Source: Spirosoma sp.
GTDB taxonomy: Bacteria; Bacteroidota; Bacteroidia; Cytophagales; Spirosomataceae
Length of the DNA: 64,000 nucleotides
Assembly: GCF_026391055.1 (NCBI RefSeq)
Contig: NZ_JAPLET010000019.1
Coordinates: 453,143 to 517,142 of the forward strand
Reading direction: 5' to 3'
Of the stretch, positions 34,762-43,898 are shown piece after piece. Under the pieces are notes generated by a model. The model was not told the origin of the DNA. It did not search any database and saw nothing but the letters and a program-made list of their open reading frames with translations. The stretch's first letter is position 1. Each line of letters begins with the position of its first letter. A program made the translations under genes and the position numbers.

Positions 34762-35649
34762 ATGAAAATCATTATAACCGGTTCGTTAGGCAATGTTGGC
34801 CAGCCGCTGGCTACCCACTTAGTAGAGCAAGGGCATGGAGTGACGGTCATTAGTAGCCAGACCGATAGGCAATCGGCCATCAACGAGTTGGGGGCAACGC
34901 CAGCCATCGGGTCTCTGGAAGATGTTAACTTCTTAACGACGACGTTTATCGGAGCGGATGCGGTCTTTTGTATGGTTCCCCCCAACATCAACGTACCCGA
35001 TTCACGGGCCTACTATCAGGGCATTGGGCGTTGCTATGTACAGGCCGTTAAAGAATCGGGCGTCAAGCGGGTCGTTCACCTGAGCAGTTGGGGGGGGCAT
35101 CTAAGCGAGGGCACTGGCTTTATCGCTGGCTCCCATGATGTCGAGCAGTTATTTAATACACTAATGGATGTCGCCATTACACACTTGCGGGCTGGATCCA
35201 TGTATTACAACTTATACGCCTTTATGGATATGATCAAACAGGTAGGCTTTATGGGTACCAATTACGGGGATGATGACCTAGTGGCGATGGTAGCTCCGGT
35301 TGATATTGCCGCGGCTGCCGCCGAAGAACTGGGCCGCTCAGCCAACGGCCACGACGTGCGTTATGTCGTCAGCGGGGAGTATACGGCTAACGAAGCGGCC
35401 CGTATCCTGGGCGCGGCCATTGGTAAGCCCGATCTGCGCTGGATGACGTTCACCGACGAGCAAACCCAGCATGGTCTGGAGCAGAACGGCATACCGCCCC
35501 ACGTAGCGACTGGATTAGTTGAACTGGGAGCCAGCATCCACAACGGACGCCTAGGCGAGCACTACCAACAAGACAAACCCCGTACGATGGGTAAAGTCAA
35601 GCTGGCCGAGTTTGCCCAAGAATTTGCCGCTGCCTATGCGCGCGCCTAA
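34762..35649 (+). CDS. NmrA-like NAD(P)-binding protein
   Basis: A 295-aa atypical short-chain dehydrogenase. Its N-terminal Rossmann motif is ITGSLGNVGQPLATHL (GxxGxxG). VKRVVHLSSWGGHL is in the place of the catalytic strand, with no YxxxK, as in NmrA/HSCARG redox sensors and QOR2-like reductases. No signal peptide. It may sense NADP(H) or reduce quinone-type electrophiles. The AraC-type gene downstream (40 bp) is in the same direction. ATG at 34762. Confidence 0.85.
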   Translation: MKIIITGSLGNVGQPLATHLVEQGHGVTVISSQTDRQSAINELGATPAIGSLEDVNFLTTTFIGADAVFCMVPPNINVPDSRAYYQGIGRCYVQAVKESGVKRVVHLSSWGGHLSEGTGFIAGSHDVEQLFNTLMDVAITHLRAGSMYYNLYAFMDMIKQVGFMGTNYGDDDLVAMVAPVDIAAAAAEELGRSANGHDVRYVVSGEYTANEAARILGAAIGKPDLRWMTFTDEQTQHGLEQNGIPPHVATGLVELGASIHNGRLGEHYQQDKPRTMGKVKLAEFAQEFAAAYARA

Positions 35650-35688
35650 TTCGCAATTGGCAGCCGGTGAATCGAAAGTCGGCTGACC

Positions 35689-36639
35689 GTGTTCGGTACT
35701 GAAGAAAACAGTAATCGCTGCCTCGTGAAAAACGCTCAACCGCATAAACTAGACACTCTCTCGGCGTTTCATCAGTTTTGGGGGCTTCCCAAACCCGAGC
35801 ATCCTTTAATCAGCGTCATCAATTTTGACGCCCTTAACCACCGGGCGGAACCCTCCTTTCTCACGCTGATCAGCAATTTTTATTCAATCGCCTTAAAACG
35901 AATCTCAACGGGTAAGCTCAAATACGGTCAGCTACCTTACGATTTTGACGAAGGCGTCATGATGTTTATGGCACCCGGTCAGGTGTTGACCATCGAAACG
36001 GATGCCCCCGGGAGCTCGGCGGGTTGGTTACTTCTGATTCACCCCGATTTCCTGTGGCATACGCCCCTGGCCAAAATCATCCGCCAATACGCGTTTTTTA
36101 GCTACGCTGTTCATGAAGCCCTGCACCTATCGGAAAAAGAAGAGGGCCTGTTGGTCAGCATCATCCAACAGATTGAGCAGGAATACCAGGCCCGGATTGA
36201 TAGGTTTAGCCAACGCGTTATGCTCAATTTGGTTGAGCTATTATTGACCTACTCAGACCGCTTTTATCAGCGACAATTTATTACCCGCAAAATCACCAAC
36301 CATCAACTGCTCAGCCGCCTGGAGGCCATTTTGACGGACTACTTCAACAGCGATGCCCTAGCCCGCAACGGTCCGCCTACGGTACCCTACATCGCTGATA
36401 GGTTGAACGTATCGCCAAATTACTAGAGCATTCTGTTAAAACTGCTAACCGGTCAGAGCACGCAACACCATATCCATGACAAGCTAATCGAGCGGGCCAA
36501 GGAGAAGCTCTCTACCACCGATTTATCGGTCAGTGAAATTGCCTATGCGTTAGGCTTCGAGCATGCGCCCTCGTTCAGCAAACTCTTTAAAAGCAAAACG
36601 AATTTATCCCCCTTGGCCTTTCGACAATCGTTTAATTAA
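35689..36639 (+). pseudogene. AraC-family regulator interrupted by an in-frame TAG
   Basis: An N-terminal cupin-like sensing domain (AFHQFWGLPKPEHPL; YDFDEGVMMFMAPGQVLTIE; GWLLLIHPDFLWHTPLAK) leads to the first helix-turn-helix (IADRLNVSPNY). A TAG at 36424-36426 then replaces the usual Leu codon, and the same frame continues to 36639 with SILLKLLTGQSTQHHIHDKL, LSVSEIAYALGFEHAPSF and SKLFKSKTNLSPLAFRQ, the second HTH and AraC signature. One point mutation (for example TTG to TAG) explains it. It is a recent pseudogene unless the stop is read through. GTG 35689 or 35725 is the likely start. Confidence 0.88.
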
Positions 36640-36663
36640 ACGAACCACCCTGTTTACTTCCTA

Positions 36664-36924
36664 ATGACCAAAACTCGATTAGAAGCGTTCAGTGATGGCG
36701 TTCTAGCCATCATCATCACGATTATGGTGCCAGACATCAAAGTGCCCGAAGGTGTCAACTGGGCGGACTTAAAACCGCTGCTTCACCAGACGCTGAGCTA
36801 CGTACTGAGTTTCCCATTTTTGGGCATTTACTGGGGCAATCACCATCACCTGGTACACACGGTAGTGCGGGTGAGCCCGGCCAGGGAGGCTATCAAGCAA
36901 CAGGAAGTGTGCATCAAACGATAA
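36664..36924 (+). pseudogene. Truncated TMEM175/DUF1211-family membrane protein
   Basis: The first 70 residues match the TMEM175 family N-terminus: RLEAFSDGVLAIIITIMVPDIKVP (FSDGV motif and first helix) and YVLSFPFLGIYWGNHHHLVH (second helix). Bacterial members are about 190-210 aa with six helices. Here homology ends after HTVVRVS and the frame runs into 15 unrelated residues. It cannot form the normal potassium-channel fold. Confidence 0.7.
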
Positions 36925-36932
36925 CTGATTAC

Positions 36933-37556
36933 CTAAGTTAGCGTAACCTGTTGACCTAAGTAGTCTCTCCGTTCAGCCTCATCAATTAGATAAGTCGCCA
37001 CTGCCTTGCGGCTGATCCTGCCGACTTTCATGCCGCGCCGAAGCGCAGGAAACAACTGATAGGGTCTAGCATCCGCCTGATTGGTCAATATGCCCGGTCG
37101 TATAATTTCCCAGTTCAACTGACTACGGGTAATCAGTTCCTCCATCCGAGTCTTATCCTGGTACTGGTCCTTTAGAAAAAGGTGGATCACCGCTTTCATA
37201 AACCAGCCTAAGTAGCGCTCACTATCCCCGGCTCCGAAACCGGTAATGATTAAAATAGGGTTGTGATAGCCAGTTTCCTGGGCCACTGCGATTAACGCTT
37301 TTGCGATGTCGGAAAAGAGCGTTGTCCCTTTCTTGGCTTTAGTGCCAACCGTGATGAGCAGAACATCGGCGAACTGCATTGCTTTTTGTAAATCGCCTGG
37401 GTTGGTAGCACTCCCGCTAACTTTAGTCAGCCTCGGATGATCGGCTAAGGTGCTCGCAGAAGGAGACAGGGCCAGCACATGATGCCCTCTCGCCAGGGCC
37501 AGGGCTACCGTCTCCCGACCAATGCCCGCCCCAGCGCCGACAACGGCAATAGTCAT
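36933..37556 (-). CDS. NAD(P)-binding Rossmann protein (SDR-like)
   Basis: A 207-aa atypical SDR. MTIAVVGAGAGIGRETVALAL holds the GxGxxG dinucleotide motif. DVLLITVGTKAKKGTTLFSD and LIITGFGAGDSERYLGWF follow, and WEIIRPGILTN is typical of the NAD(P)H-binding (PF13460) group. No YxxxK catalytic pair. ATG 37556 overlaps the stop of the phosphatase-like gene (ATGA, 4 nt), so the pair is translationally coupled. Confidence 0.85.
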   Translation of the reverse strand: MTIAVVGAGAGIGRETVALALARGHHVLALSPSASTLADHPRLTKVSGSATNPGDLQKAMQFADVLLITVGTKAKKGTTLFSDIAKALIAVAQETGYHNPILIITGFGAGDSERYLGWFMKAVIHLFLKDQYQDKTRMEELITRSQLNWEIIRPGILTNQADARPYQLFPALRRGMKVGRISRKAVATYLIDEAERRDYLGQQVTLT

Positions 37557-38362
37557 AGTTGAGGGTTGGTTGAGGTTAGAAAGGTGTTCACCGCTGTTGG
37601 CGTACCCACCAGTAAGCCAGGGGTACCCCACGTCCAGGGTTTACCATCCGAGGAGAGAATCAACGCGCCAGCCTCCTGCGCTATTAGCATGCCCGCCAGC
37701 CAATTATGGGTGTCCAGATCCGCCTGCAAAAACAGATCAATCCGGCCCGCCCCCACATACGCTAGTTGCAGGCCGTGGGGACCGTAATTTCTGACAACGC
37801 CAAATGCACCCAGCAGGGCTGAGAAAGCCTTCTCAGACTTTGTTTGCCAGTGGGCATCCGTTTTCAACTGATGGCCATATTCCCAAACCGCCAGCATATG
37901 GAGCGGGTCCGTTTTTCGACTGAGTTCAAGTTTGGTTTGCCCCAGATAAGCACCCTGACCTTCCAGCGCCCAGAACATCTCGTCCTGTAATGGATCATAC
38001 ACAACGGCAAAGTGAGGACGCCCCTGCTGAATCAACACTAAATTAATCGTCCAACCGGCAAGGTGTTGTATGTATTGAACCGCACCGTCCATGGTATCAC
38101 AGAGCCAATACTGAGCAAGCGGAGCGGGTGTACGCTGTGATTCACCATCAAATTCGTTGTCGTCAACCCAGTCAATCCTGGAGGCTATTGGATTGATTCG
38201 CTCCTGTAAGGCGTTCAGACTACGCTTTTCAATCGATTCCAAATCAGCCATGAAGCTGTCTGGGGTTTGGGGAATGGCCTTTTTTCTGAAATCCGGCAGG
38301 AAGAGGGTTCCAACCTCTCTGACCTTGTCTATAATACACTGATAATCAATGTCCATTCTCAT
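37553..38362 (-). CDS. Inositol-monophosphatase-family protein
   Basis: A 269-aa IMPase/FBPase-fold protein. Instead of the usual DPLDGT it has LCDTMDGAVQYI (near residue 92), keeping the two Asp metal ligands; the C-terminal motif is ADLDTHNWLAGMLIAQEAGA. The expected upstream GEE metal loop reads WVDDNEFDGES. Members dephosphorylate inositol phosphate, histidinol phosphate, PAP or similar. Starts at ATG 38362 or 38356; a promoter-like pair lies just upstream. Coupling to a Rossmann protein is unusual and may point to a dinucleotide- or sugar-phosphate role (inference). Confidence 0.82.
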   Translation of the reverse strand: MRMDIDYQCIIDKVREVGTLFLPDFRKKAIPQTPDSFMADLESIEKRSLNALQERINPIASRIDWVDDNEFDGESQRTPAPLAQYWLCDTMDGAVQYIQHLAGWTINLVLIQQGRPHFAVVYDPLQDEMFWALEGQGAYLGQTKLELSRKTDPLHMLAVWEYGHQLKTDAHWQTKSEKAFSALLGAFGVVRNYGPHGLQLAYVGAGRIDLFLQADLDTHNWLAGMLIAQEAGALILSSDGKPWTWGTPGLLVGTPTAVNTFLTSTNPQL

Positions 38363-38387
38363 TATTTTGCTACATGTTAGGATAGGA

Positions 38388-38416
38388 CAAAGGTAAAACT
38401 CAGCCTTCACGGCAAA
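38388..38416 (-). promoter_or_regulatory. Bacteroidota-type promoter of the phosphatase-like operon
   Basis: On the - strand, TTTG (38413-38416) and TACCTTTG (38388-38395) are 17 bp apart, matching the -33 TTTG / -7 TAnnTTTG consensus of Bacteroidota primary sigma promoters. The start codon is about 26-32 bp downstream. Confidence 0.65.
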
Positions 38417-38442
38417 CAGAACAGAACACAGGATTCATGGTC

Positions 38443-39300
38443 CTATTCACGGTATTTGATCCTGAATTGAAGGGGAGACAGTTGCGTATGTTTTTTAAAG
38501 AGTTTGCCAAAGTAGATGGGATCTTCGTATCCAAGCTGGTGACTGATCTCACTGACCGTATGCTCGGTGTAAACTAAAAGTCGTTTGGCTTCCAGCACAC
38601 TGCGCCCCTGAATATGAGTGGATACCGACTGGCCCGAGCGCTTGCGAATCGTATCATTGAAATAGACCGGCGACAGCGAAAGATGATTGGCATAGTGATG
38701 CGGGTTTTTCCATTCGATGTAGTGGGCCTCCAGCAATAGCCTGAATTGCTGGTAAATGAGGCTGCTTCGATCAATTTTTTCAGTCAGGCGGTGTTGCGAA
38801 CTGGCTACCGAAAGTACCAGATTGAACAGGGCATGAGCAAAACTGACGAGTGCCCGCTGGCCAAAAACATCCCTATTGACGGTTACTAGTGAGTCTATTG
38901 CCTGCAGTACCCCAGCTAGTTGATGCATGGTGGGCGCATCCTGGTCAACCGGGATGACCCCGGTGGCATAGGTATACAAAAGATCAATTAGTTCAGCGGG
39001 TAAAAGATTGGGGTCAATATTGAGCAGCCAACCCGTTGCGTCGGCGATGGCCTCAACCTGATGGACCTGCTCGGGTCTGACAACGAGGATGGCGGGGTGG
39101 TTGATGGTAACCGGTTCGAAGTCGATCCTTGCCTTAAAAGAACCCGATGTAAGTAGCAGCAGGGTAAAGTGATCATCCCGATGTGGGATTCCTACATCAT
39201 GTCTCGTATAATGACCATGTTGGTTCAGATTGGCGATCAGTATACCCTTGTGAGCTTCAGGGCTAAGGCTATACCGGGGTATGTGGGCAGTTGAGGTCAA
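38443..39300 (-). CDS. AraC-family transcriptional regulator
   Basis: A 285-aa regulator with an N-terminal cupin-like ligand domain (HDVGIPHRDDHFTLLLLTSG; INHPAILVVRPEQVHQVEAI) and a C-terminal double HTH (YANHLSLSPVYFNDTIRKRS; VSEISHQLGYEDPIYFGKLF; LSPLQFRIKYRE). Start is TTG 39300; no ATG exists near the N-terminus. A -7 box lies 26 bp upstream. It probably senses a small molecule and acts on nearby genes. It could control the convergent or flanking redox genes. Confidence 0.88.
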   Translation of the reverse strand: MTSTAHIPRYSLSPEAHKGILIANLNQHGHYTRHDVGIPHRDDHFTLLLLTSGSFKARIDFEPVTINHPAILVVRPEQVHQVEAIADATGWLLNIDPNLLPAELIDLLYTYATGVIPVDQDAPTMHQLAGVLQAIDSLVTVNRDVFGQRALVSFAHALFNLVLSVASSQHRLTEKIDRSSLIYQQFRLLLEAHYIEWKNPHHYANHLSLSPVYFNDTIRKRSGQSVSTHIQGRSVLEAKRLLVYTEHTVSEISHQLGYEDPIYFGKLFKKHTQLSPLQFRIKYRE

Positions 39301-39325
39301 GGAGTTGTTCGTTTTACCAGACCCG

Positions 39326-39333
39326 CAAAGTTA
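39326..39333 (-). promoter_or_regulatory. -7 box (TAACTTTG) of the AraC gene at 38443
   Basis: On the - strand TAACTTTG matches TAnnTTTG, 26 bp before the TTG start. No convincing -33 TTTG is found, so activation may be needed. Confidence 0.45.
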
Positions 39334-39559
39334 ATGACCATAGGGTTGATCGGTTTACGTGATTGGCCGTACATGTTGTTGGGCGACGCTGCCTTTATCT
39401 CTGTCAACACGCCTACTCAGGACGATGGGCCCTTCCCGGTGAAGCTACTGACATTGGGCGGCTCACAGCACAGATAGTGAATAAACCAGACCAAATTGCG
39501 TACTTTCAGGATGTCGGCTTCGGCTAGGCCCGTATTCATTGATCAATCTGTTATTATTC

Positions 39560-40429
39560 ATGCCTAAACCAATTCCAACGTACCCATTAAGCAACCTGTC
39601 AAATCAACTGGATGATGAAACGGACGTCTTCCTGTTAGATACCAAAGTAGAGCAGCCTAAATCAGCCGTCAATGTGCCATTTCGACTAAATTATTATGGA
39701 GTCGGTATCTGTATAAGCGGCAAAGCCGAACTCAAAGCCAATTTAGAAACCTACACCGTTGAGCCCGGCTCTTTAGTCATCCTGCCTCCCCAGGTTATTC
39801 GTCAGTTTGTACATCGGTCCAACGAGTTCAGCGTGCTATCGATCTTTTTTACCCTGGACTTTATTTCCAGGAACAGTACGATCAACATCGATCGCTTTCC
39901 TTTTTTTGAGCTCGATGCCGTTCACGTGTTTCGACCAGCCAAACAGTCCGCCGAGCAGCTTGAAATATTGCTTCGGTTCATCAAGCACAAATACGATACC
40001 CCGCACCCGTTTCGGCAGGAAATTCTCAGGAATGCGATCCATATCGTCTTATATGATCTGGCTGCTCTCTACCATCATCAGGCTCATCTGGCTCATTCGC
40101 TACAAACCCGAAATCAAACGATAACGGCCGCCTTTAAGAAATTAATTAATCAACACTTTCTTACCCAGCGAAGCGTAGCGTTTTATGCCACAACGCTTTC
40201 GATCACTCCGAAACATTTATCCGAAACGGTAAAACAGGTAACGGGTAAAACGGCCGGTGAGTGGATCGCCAGTCGGGTCATTATGGAAGCCAAGGTCCTA
40301 CTCCAGATTTCAGTAGTAAGCATTGCCCAGATTGCCAATCAACTTCATTTTGCCGACCAGTCTACGTTTGGCAAGTTTTTCAAAAATAATACCGGTATAT
40401 CGCCCATGAGGTATCGACTTGGCCCGTAA
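39560..40429 (+). CDS. AraC-family transcriptional regulator
   Basis: A 289-aa regulator. The N-terminal cupin (YYGVGICISGKAELKANLETY; VEPGSLVILPPQVIRQFVHR) is followed by a linker and an AraC DNA-binding domain (YATTLSITPKHLSETVKQVTG; VSIAQIANQLHFADQSTFGKFF; GISPMRYR). ATG 39560 is preferred over TTG 39539. It is 106 bp upstream of an NAD(P)-binding reductase gene in the same direction, its likeliest target. Confidence 0.9.
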   Translation: MPKPIPTYPLSNLSNQLDDETDVFLLDTKVEQPKSAVNVPFRLNYYGVGICISGKAELKANLETYTVEPGSLVILPPQVIRQFVHRSNEFSVLSIFFTLDFISRNSTINIDRFPFFELDAVHVFRPAKQSAEQLEILLRFIKHKYDTPHPFRQEILRNAIHIVLYDLAALYHHQAHLAHSLQTRNQTITAAFKKLINQHFLTQRSVAFYATTLSITPKHLSETVKQVTGKTAGEWIASRVIMEAKVLLQISVVSIAQIANQLHFADQSTFGKFFKNNTGISPMRYRLGP

Positions 40430-40535
40430 CCTAATTTCCGTGTTTTCGGCTAAAAGTCCCGCCTTTTCTCCCTTTTTTGGCAGGGCTTATGGAGAGACCT
40501 TTGTGGTCTACTTTTACCCGTAAATCAACTGAAAC

Positions 40536-41393
40536 ATGGTACTTGTTACCGGCGCCACCGGTCAAGTCGGTAAGGAGCTTTGCCGACTTTTGGCCCAATC
40601 ACATATCCCTGCCAGAGCGATGTGCCGCCACCAGGAACAATTCACGCAATTTACCCAAATCGGCCTGGAGGCTGTTCAGGGCGACTTTGGCCAACCGGAT
40701 CAGCTTCGGAAAGCTATGCAGGGCTGCCAGCAGCTATTTCTACTGACGCCCCCAGTGCCCCAACAAGCGCAATGGGAACGATTGACCATTGATCTGGCGG
40801 TAGAAACCGGCATTCAGCGAATTGTCAGAGTTTCGGCAGCTGACGCTAATTTAACCACTAAAGTGCCCTGGGCTAAAGCGCATGCGGAGGCCGATCATTA
40901 CCTGCGCAGCAAGCCTATTGACTGGACCATTATTCGCCCGGTGGCGTTCATGCAAAACTTTTTGGAACTGGCCCACCCGATTGCCCGGGGAATCTTACCG
41001 CACATGACCGGTGATGGCCAGCTTAGTTATATCGACTCCCGGGATATTGCCGCCGTTGCCAGGCAGTTGCTGACCCAGCCGGGGCACCAGGGAGCGGTTT
41101 ATTTTTTAACGGGTCCAGACTCACTCAGCTTAGGAGATATTGCCACGTGCTTAACAGAAGTCCTGGGTCACCCGGTCAGGGCGATTCAGTTGGCGGTAGA
41201 GGATATGCGTGAACAGCTAAAATCAGCCAGCTTGTCAGATTGGTACATTAACGGGCTAATCGAGCAGTATGCCCTCGTAGCGGGCGGATATGATATTGAT
41301 ACGACCGAAGAAGTAAAGCGCCTGACCGGTCAGCCCCCCCGCACATTTGCCCAGTTTGCCCGGGACTATCACCAGGAACTGGAGGCTGATTAA
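40536..41393 (+). CDS. NAD(P)H-binding reductase, QOR2/NmrA-like
   Basis: A 285-aa atypical SDR with MVLVTGATGQVGKELCRLLA (TGxxGxxG), FLLTPP after strand 4, RIVRVSAADAN, and WTIIRPVAFMQNF typical of the quinone oxidoreductase-2 / NmrA group. YIDSRDIAAVARQLLTQPGH and the C-terminal lid follow. Probably reduces quinones or azo compounds or serves as an NADPH sensor, in the cytoplasm. ATG at 40536. It lies downstream of an AraC gene. Confidence 0.87.
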   Translation: MVLVTGATGQVGKELCRLLAQSHIPARAMCRHQEQFTQFTQIGLEAVQGDFGQPDQLRKAMQGCQQLFLLTPPVPQQAQWERLTIDLAVETGIQRIVRVSAADANLTTKVPWAKAHAEADHYLRSKPIDWTIIRPVAFMQNFLELAHPIARGILPHMTGDGQLSYIDSRDIAAVARQLLTQPGHQGAVYFLTGPDSLSLGDIATCLTEVLGHPVRAIQLAVEDMREQLKSASLSDWYINGLIEQYALVAGGYDIDTTEEVKRLTGQPPRTFAQFARDYHQELEAD

Positions 41394-41651
41394 CTAAGCC
41401 AAAGCAAGTGTTAACTAACGTGAAAAATGAATGTATTCGATGACAAAAATTAGCCATAATCAGTCCTCGAACTGTCCGTTATTCACGTAAACTGATTTTT
41501 CGTCGCTACACCCGCTGCGTCGGCTACACTGTCAGGCTTCACCGTCATTAGGGTAGCCATCTGTCTGCTGCTGAAACGCTCTCTGTCAGGATAGGGTAGG
41601 GGTTCTCACTTGGCTTAACAGCGTGTATACATTCTTAATTTGTTCTTTAGC

Positions 41652-42740
41652 ATGTCATTTGTTAATTATAGCCCGCAGGTCGAACAGCCAATTGCGGATG
41701 AAACAGCGATTCTGGCTCACATTGAGCAGGTGGTCATTGAGATGGCTCAGGCCGCAACCGCTAAGTATGGCCGAGCGATGCATGGTACGCATGCCAAGGC
41801 GGTTGGGCTACTGAAAGGCCAATTGACGGTGCTCGATGATCTGCCCTCTGAACTTAGGCAAGGTATGTTTGCTGAAGTTGGGCGTCAGTACGAAGTCGTG
41901 GTTCGGTTTTCACCCGGCCCGCCAGTGCCTATTTCGGACAAAGCGTCCGGTCAGCGGGGGATGTCGATCAAGGTACTGGGAGTAGTTGGGGAACATCTGA
42001 CCCAAAGCCAGGAGCAGACTACGCAAGACTGGGTGTTAGCGGTTGATAAGGCATTTAATGCAGCGGATGCCCGGGCCTTTCTCAAGTTCTTCCAGTTTCC
42101 AGCCGCCAAGTCGCCTACTATACCCGAAAAAGTCATTGTGGCCGGTTCCCAAATTGCCCGCGGTCTTGAGGCCGTTCTGGAGAGCGTGGGGCTGGAAAGT
42201 CCTAATCTAAAGTTCTTCGGCCGACCACCCCGCCACCCCCTGAGTGATAGTTACTACAGTCAAGCGGCCGTTCGATACGGTACTTACATTGCTAAACTGG
42301 CGGCATTTCCCACGGCGGAGATGGTGGACCTCATTGGCGAACCAGCCCTAGAGGTAATGGAGGACGAAACCTTACGTCATGTGATGAATGCTTATTTTGC
42401 CGACCACGAAGCGCAATTTGACATTAGGGTTCAACTCTGTACTGATTTGGTGAGTATGCCTGTTGAGGATACTTCCGTCGAATGGCCCGAAACGCAAAGT
42501 CCCTACCGAACTGTAGGGCGTCTGGTTTTACCTCGGCAACGGGCCTATTCGGAAACGAAGCGAGCTGAGTTCGATGAGCGGCTGTCGTTCAACCCGGCCC
42601 ATGCCCTCGTGGAGCATCAGCCCCTAGGCTCGGTTATGCGGGCTCGGATGCAGGTTTACGCGGCCACTCAGCGGTATCGGCAGACTACGAATCAAGTCGA
42701 CGAGTTAGAGCCTCAACATCTGTCTGACTTACCCGATTAG
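41652..42740 (+). CDS. Catalase-family (haem) protein
   Basis: A 362-aa protein of the catalase-like superfamily, shorter than true catalases (about 480 aa). It has HGTHAKAVGLLKGQLTVLDD (the catalytic-His region, near residue 50), YEVVVRFSPGPPVPISDKAS, GMSIKVLGV, and HPLSDSYYSQAAVRYGTYIA in the region that supplies the haem-ligand Tyr. No signal peptide. Such proteins may dispose of peroxides or act as allene-oxide-synthase-like enzymes. ATG 41652 is preferred over TTG 41640. It fits the oxidative-stress theme of its neighbours. Confidence 0.82.
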   Translation: MSFVNYSPQVEQPIADETAILAHIEQVVIEMAQAATAKYGRAMHGTHAKAVGLLKGQLTVLDDLPSELRQGMFAEVGRQYEVVVRFSPGPPVPISDKASGQRGMSIKVLGVVGEHLTQSQEQTTQDWVLAVDKAFNAADARAFLKFFQFPAAKSPTIPEKVIVAGSQIARGLEAVLESVGLESPNLKFFGRPPRHPLSDSYYSQAAVRYGTYIAKLAAFPTAEMVDLIGEPALEVMEDETLRHVMNAYFADHEAQFDIRVQLCTDLVSMPVEDTSVEWPETQSPYRTVGRLVLPRQRAYSETKRAEFDERLSFNPAHALVEHQPLGSVMRARMQVYAATQRYRQTTNQVDELEPQHLSDLPD

Positions 42741-42790
42741 GTGTCAACACAGCACGTGGCCCATGATATACTGCCTTTTATTTGTTTATC

Positions 42791-42918
42791 TGTATGCTAC
42801 TAAATAATGTTAGTGTCTCGTAAAAACGCTCCAAATTGAGACGAGTAACCATTCTTGAATAAGCAACCTTCAGAAACAACGAAGTATTCTTGATCTGCGC
42901 CCTAAATGGGGCGTTTAA
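42791..42918 (+). repeat. Intergenic repeat family, copy R5 (near full length)
   Basis: GTATGCTACTAA (from 42792), TCTCGTAAAAACGCTCC...GAGACGAG (42816-42845), CATTCTTGAATAAGCA, and AAATGGGGCGTTT (42904-42916). It aligns with R9 over its whole length. It lies 50 bp after the catalase-like gene. Confidence 0.85.
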
Positions 42919-42958
42919 TGAAATGGTGTTTTTGATATCTGTTAACTTCTATCCATAG

Positions 42959-43723
42959 CATACACGGTCGCTGGACGACCGAATTACGGACTACCTGCCT
43001 GAATTAAAAAAGAATACCGCCTTCCGGAGTATTACTGTTCGTCATCTGCTTACCATGAATTCAGGACTGGCCTTCAAGCGGAAAGGCGGAGGTATGCTGT
43101 CTGATTTATTTTCGGATGAAGCCCTGTACTACTACACGGACAATAGCAAACGTCAATTACTGACGAGTAAAGTATCGTTCAGGCCCGGAACGCAATGGCA
43201 GTATAAGAATATTGACCCCCTTTTACTGGGTTGGCTTCTTGAAGCGGCAACCCATCAGCGGTTAGCCCTCTACACGCAAACTAAACTCTGGCAACCCATG
43301 GGAGCGGCTTACCCTGCCAGTTGGGGAGTTGACCATGCCGGAGGACTGGCCAATACCGCTAGCAGCTTTCAAACGACGCCCCTTGATTTAGCCAGGATCG
43401 GTCGTCTTTTTTTGCTGGCTGAACATGGCGGCAAAACACCCGTAGTATCAGCAAATTGGTTAAGTCAGTTAACTCACCTTGATCAAACGAATAATTCGCC
43501 ACCAAAAGGGTGGACACAGACTCGTCATCAGTAATATTGGTGGCTTCCTCAACAAAAACCAACCGGGGATTTTGCGACTGAGGGAATGCTTGGCCAACGA
43601 CTTTATGTCGATCCCGCTACGCATACAATCATTGTCCATTTCGCAGGAGGTGGTGCGGGTGATTATCCATATCGAAAAGTGACCGCTTTCCTGTCTAACA
43701 GACCTTTCATTTATCCAAGATAG
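42959..43723 (+). pseudogene. Class C beta-lactamase-like serine hydrolase, truncated and with in-frame stop
   Basis: The frame begins at 42959 within the family (RSLDDRITDYLPELKKNTAF, ITVRHLLTMNSGL) with no start codon, so the N-terminus with the SxxK nucleophile is missing. It continues through FRPGTQWQYKNIDPLLLGWL (YxN-type motif), GGLANTASSFQTTPLDLARI, to TAA at 43532. After that stop the same frame resumes as YWWLPQQKPTGDFATEG, GQRLYVDPATHT, IIVHFAGGGAGDYPYRK to TAG 43721, the normal C-terminus. Inactive. Confidence 0.85.
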
Positions 43724-43898
43724 TTGGTTGTCTAAATCATTTAGAGTTTTTTTTGCTGATAAGTATACTGGTAGCGACCATCATAGAATAGCTTTAATAT
43801 CGGCAATAAATCCGTTCAGGTTAATTGTTCATAAGTGCGCACTTAGGTTTGGCTTACTATAACCAAACAGGTTGACTGTAAGAGTTATAGGATTAATT

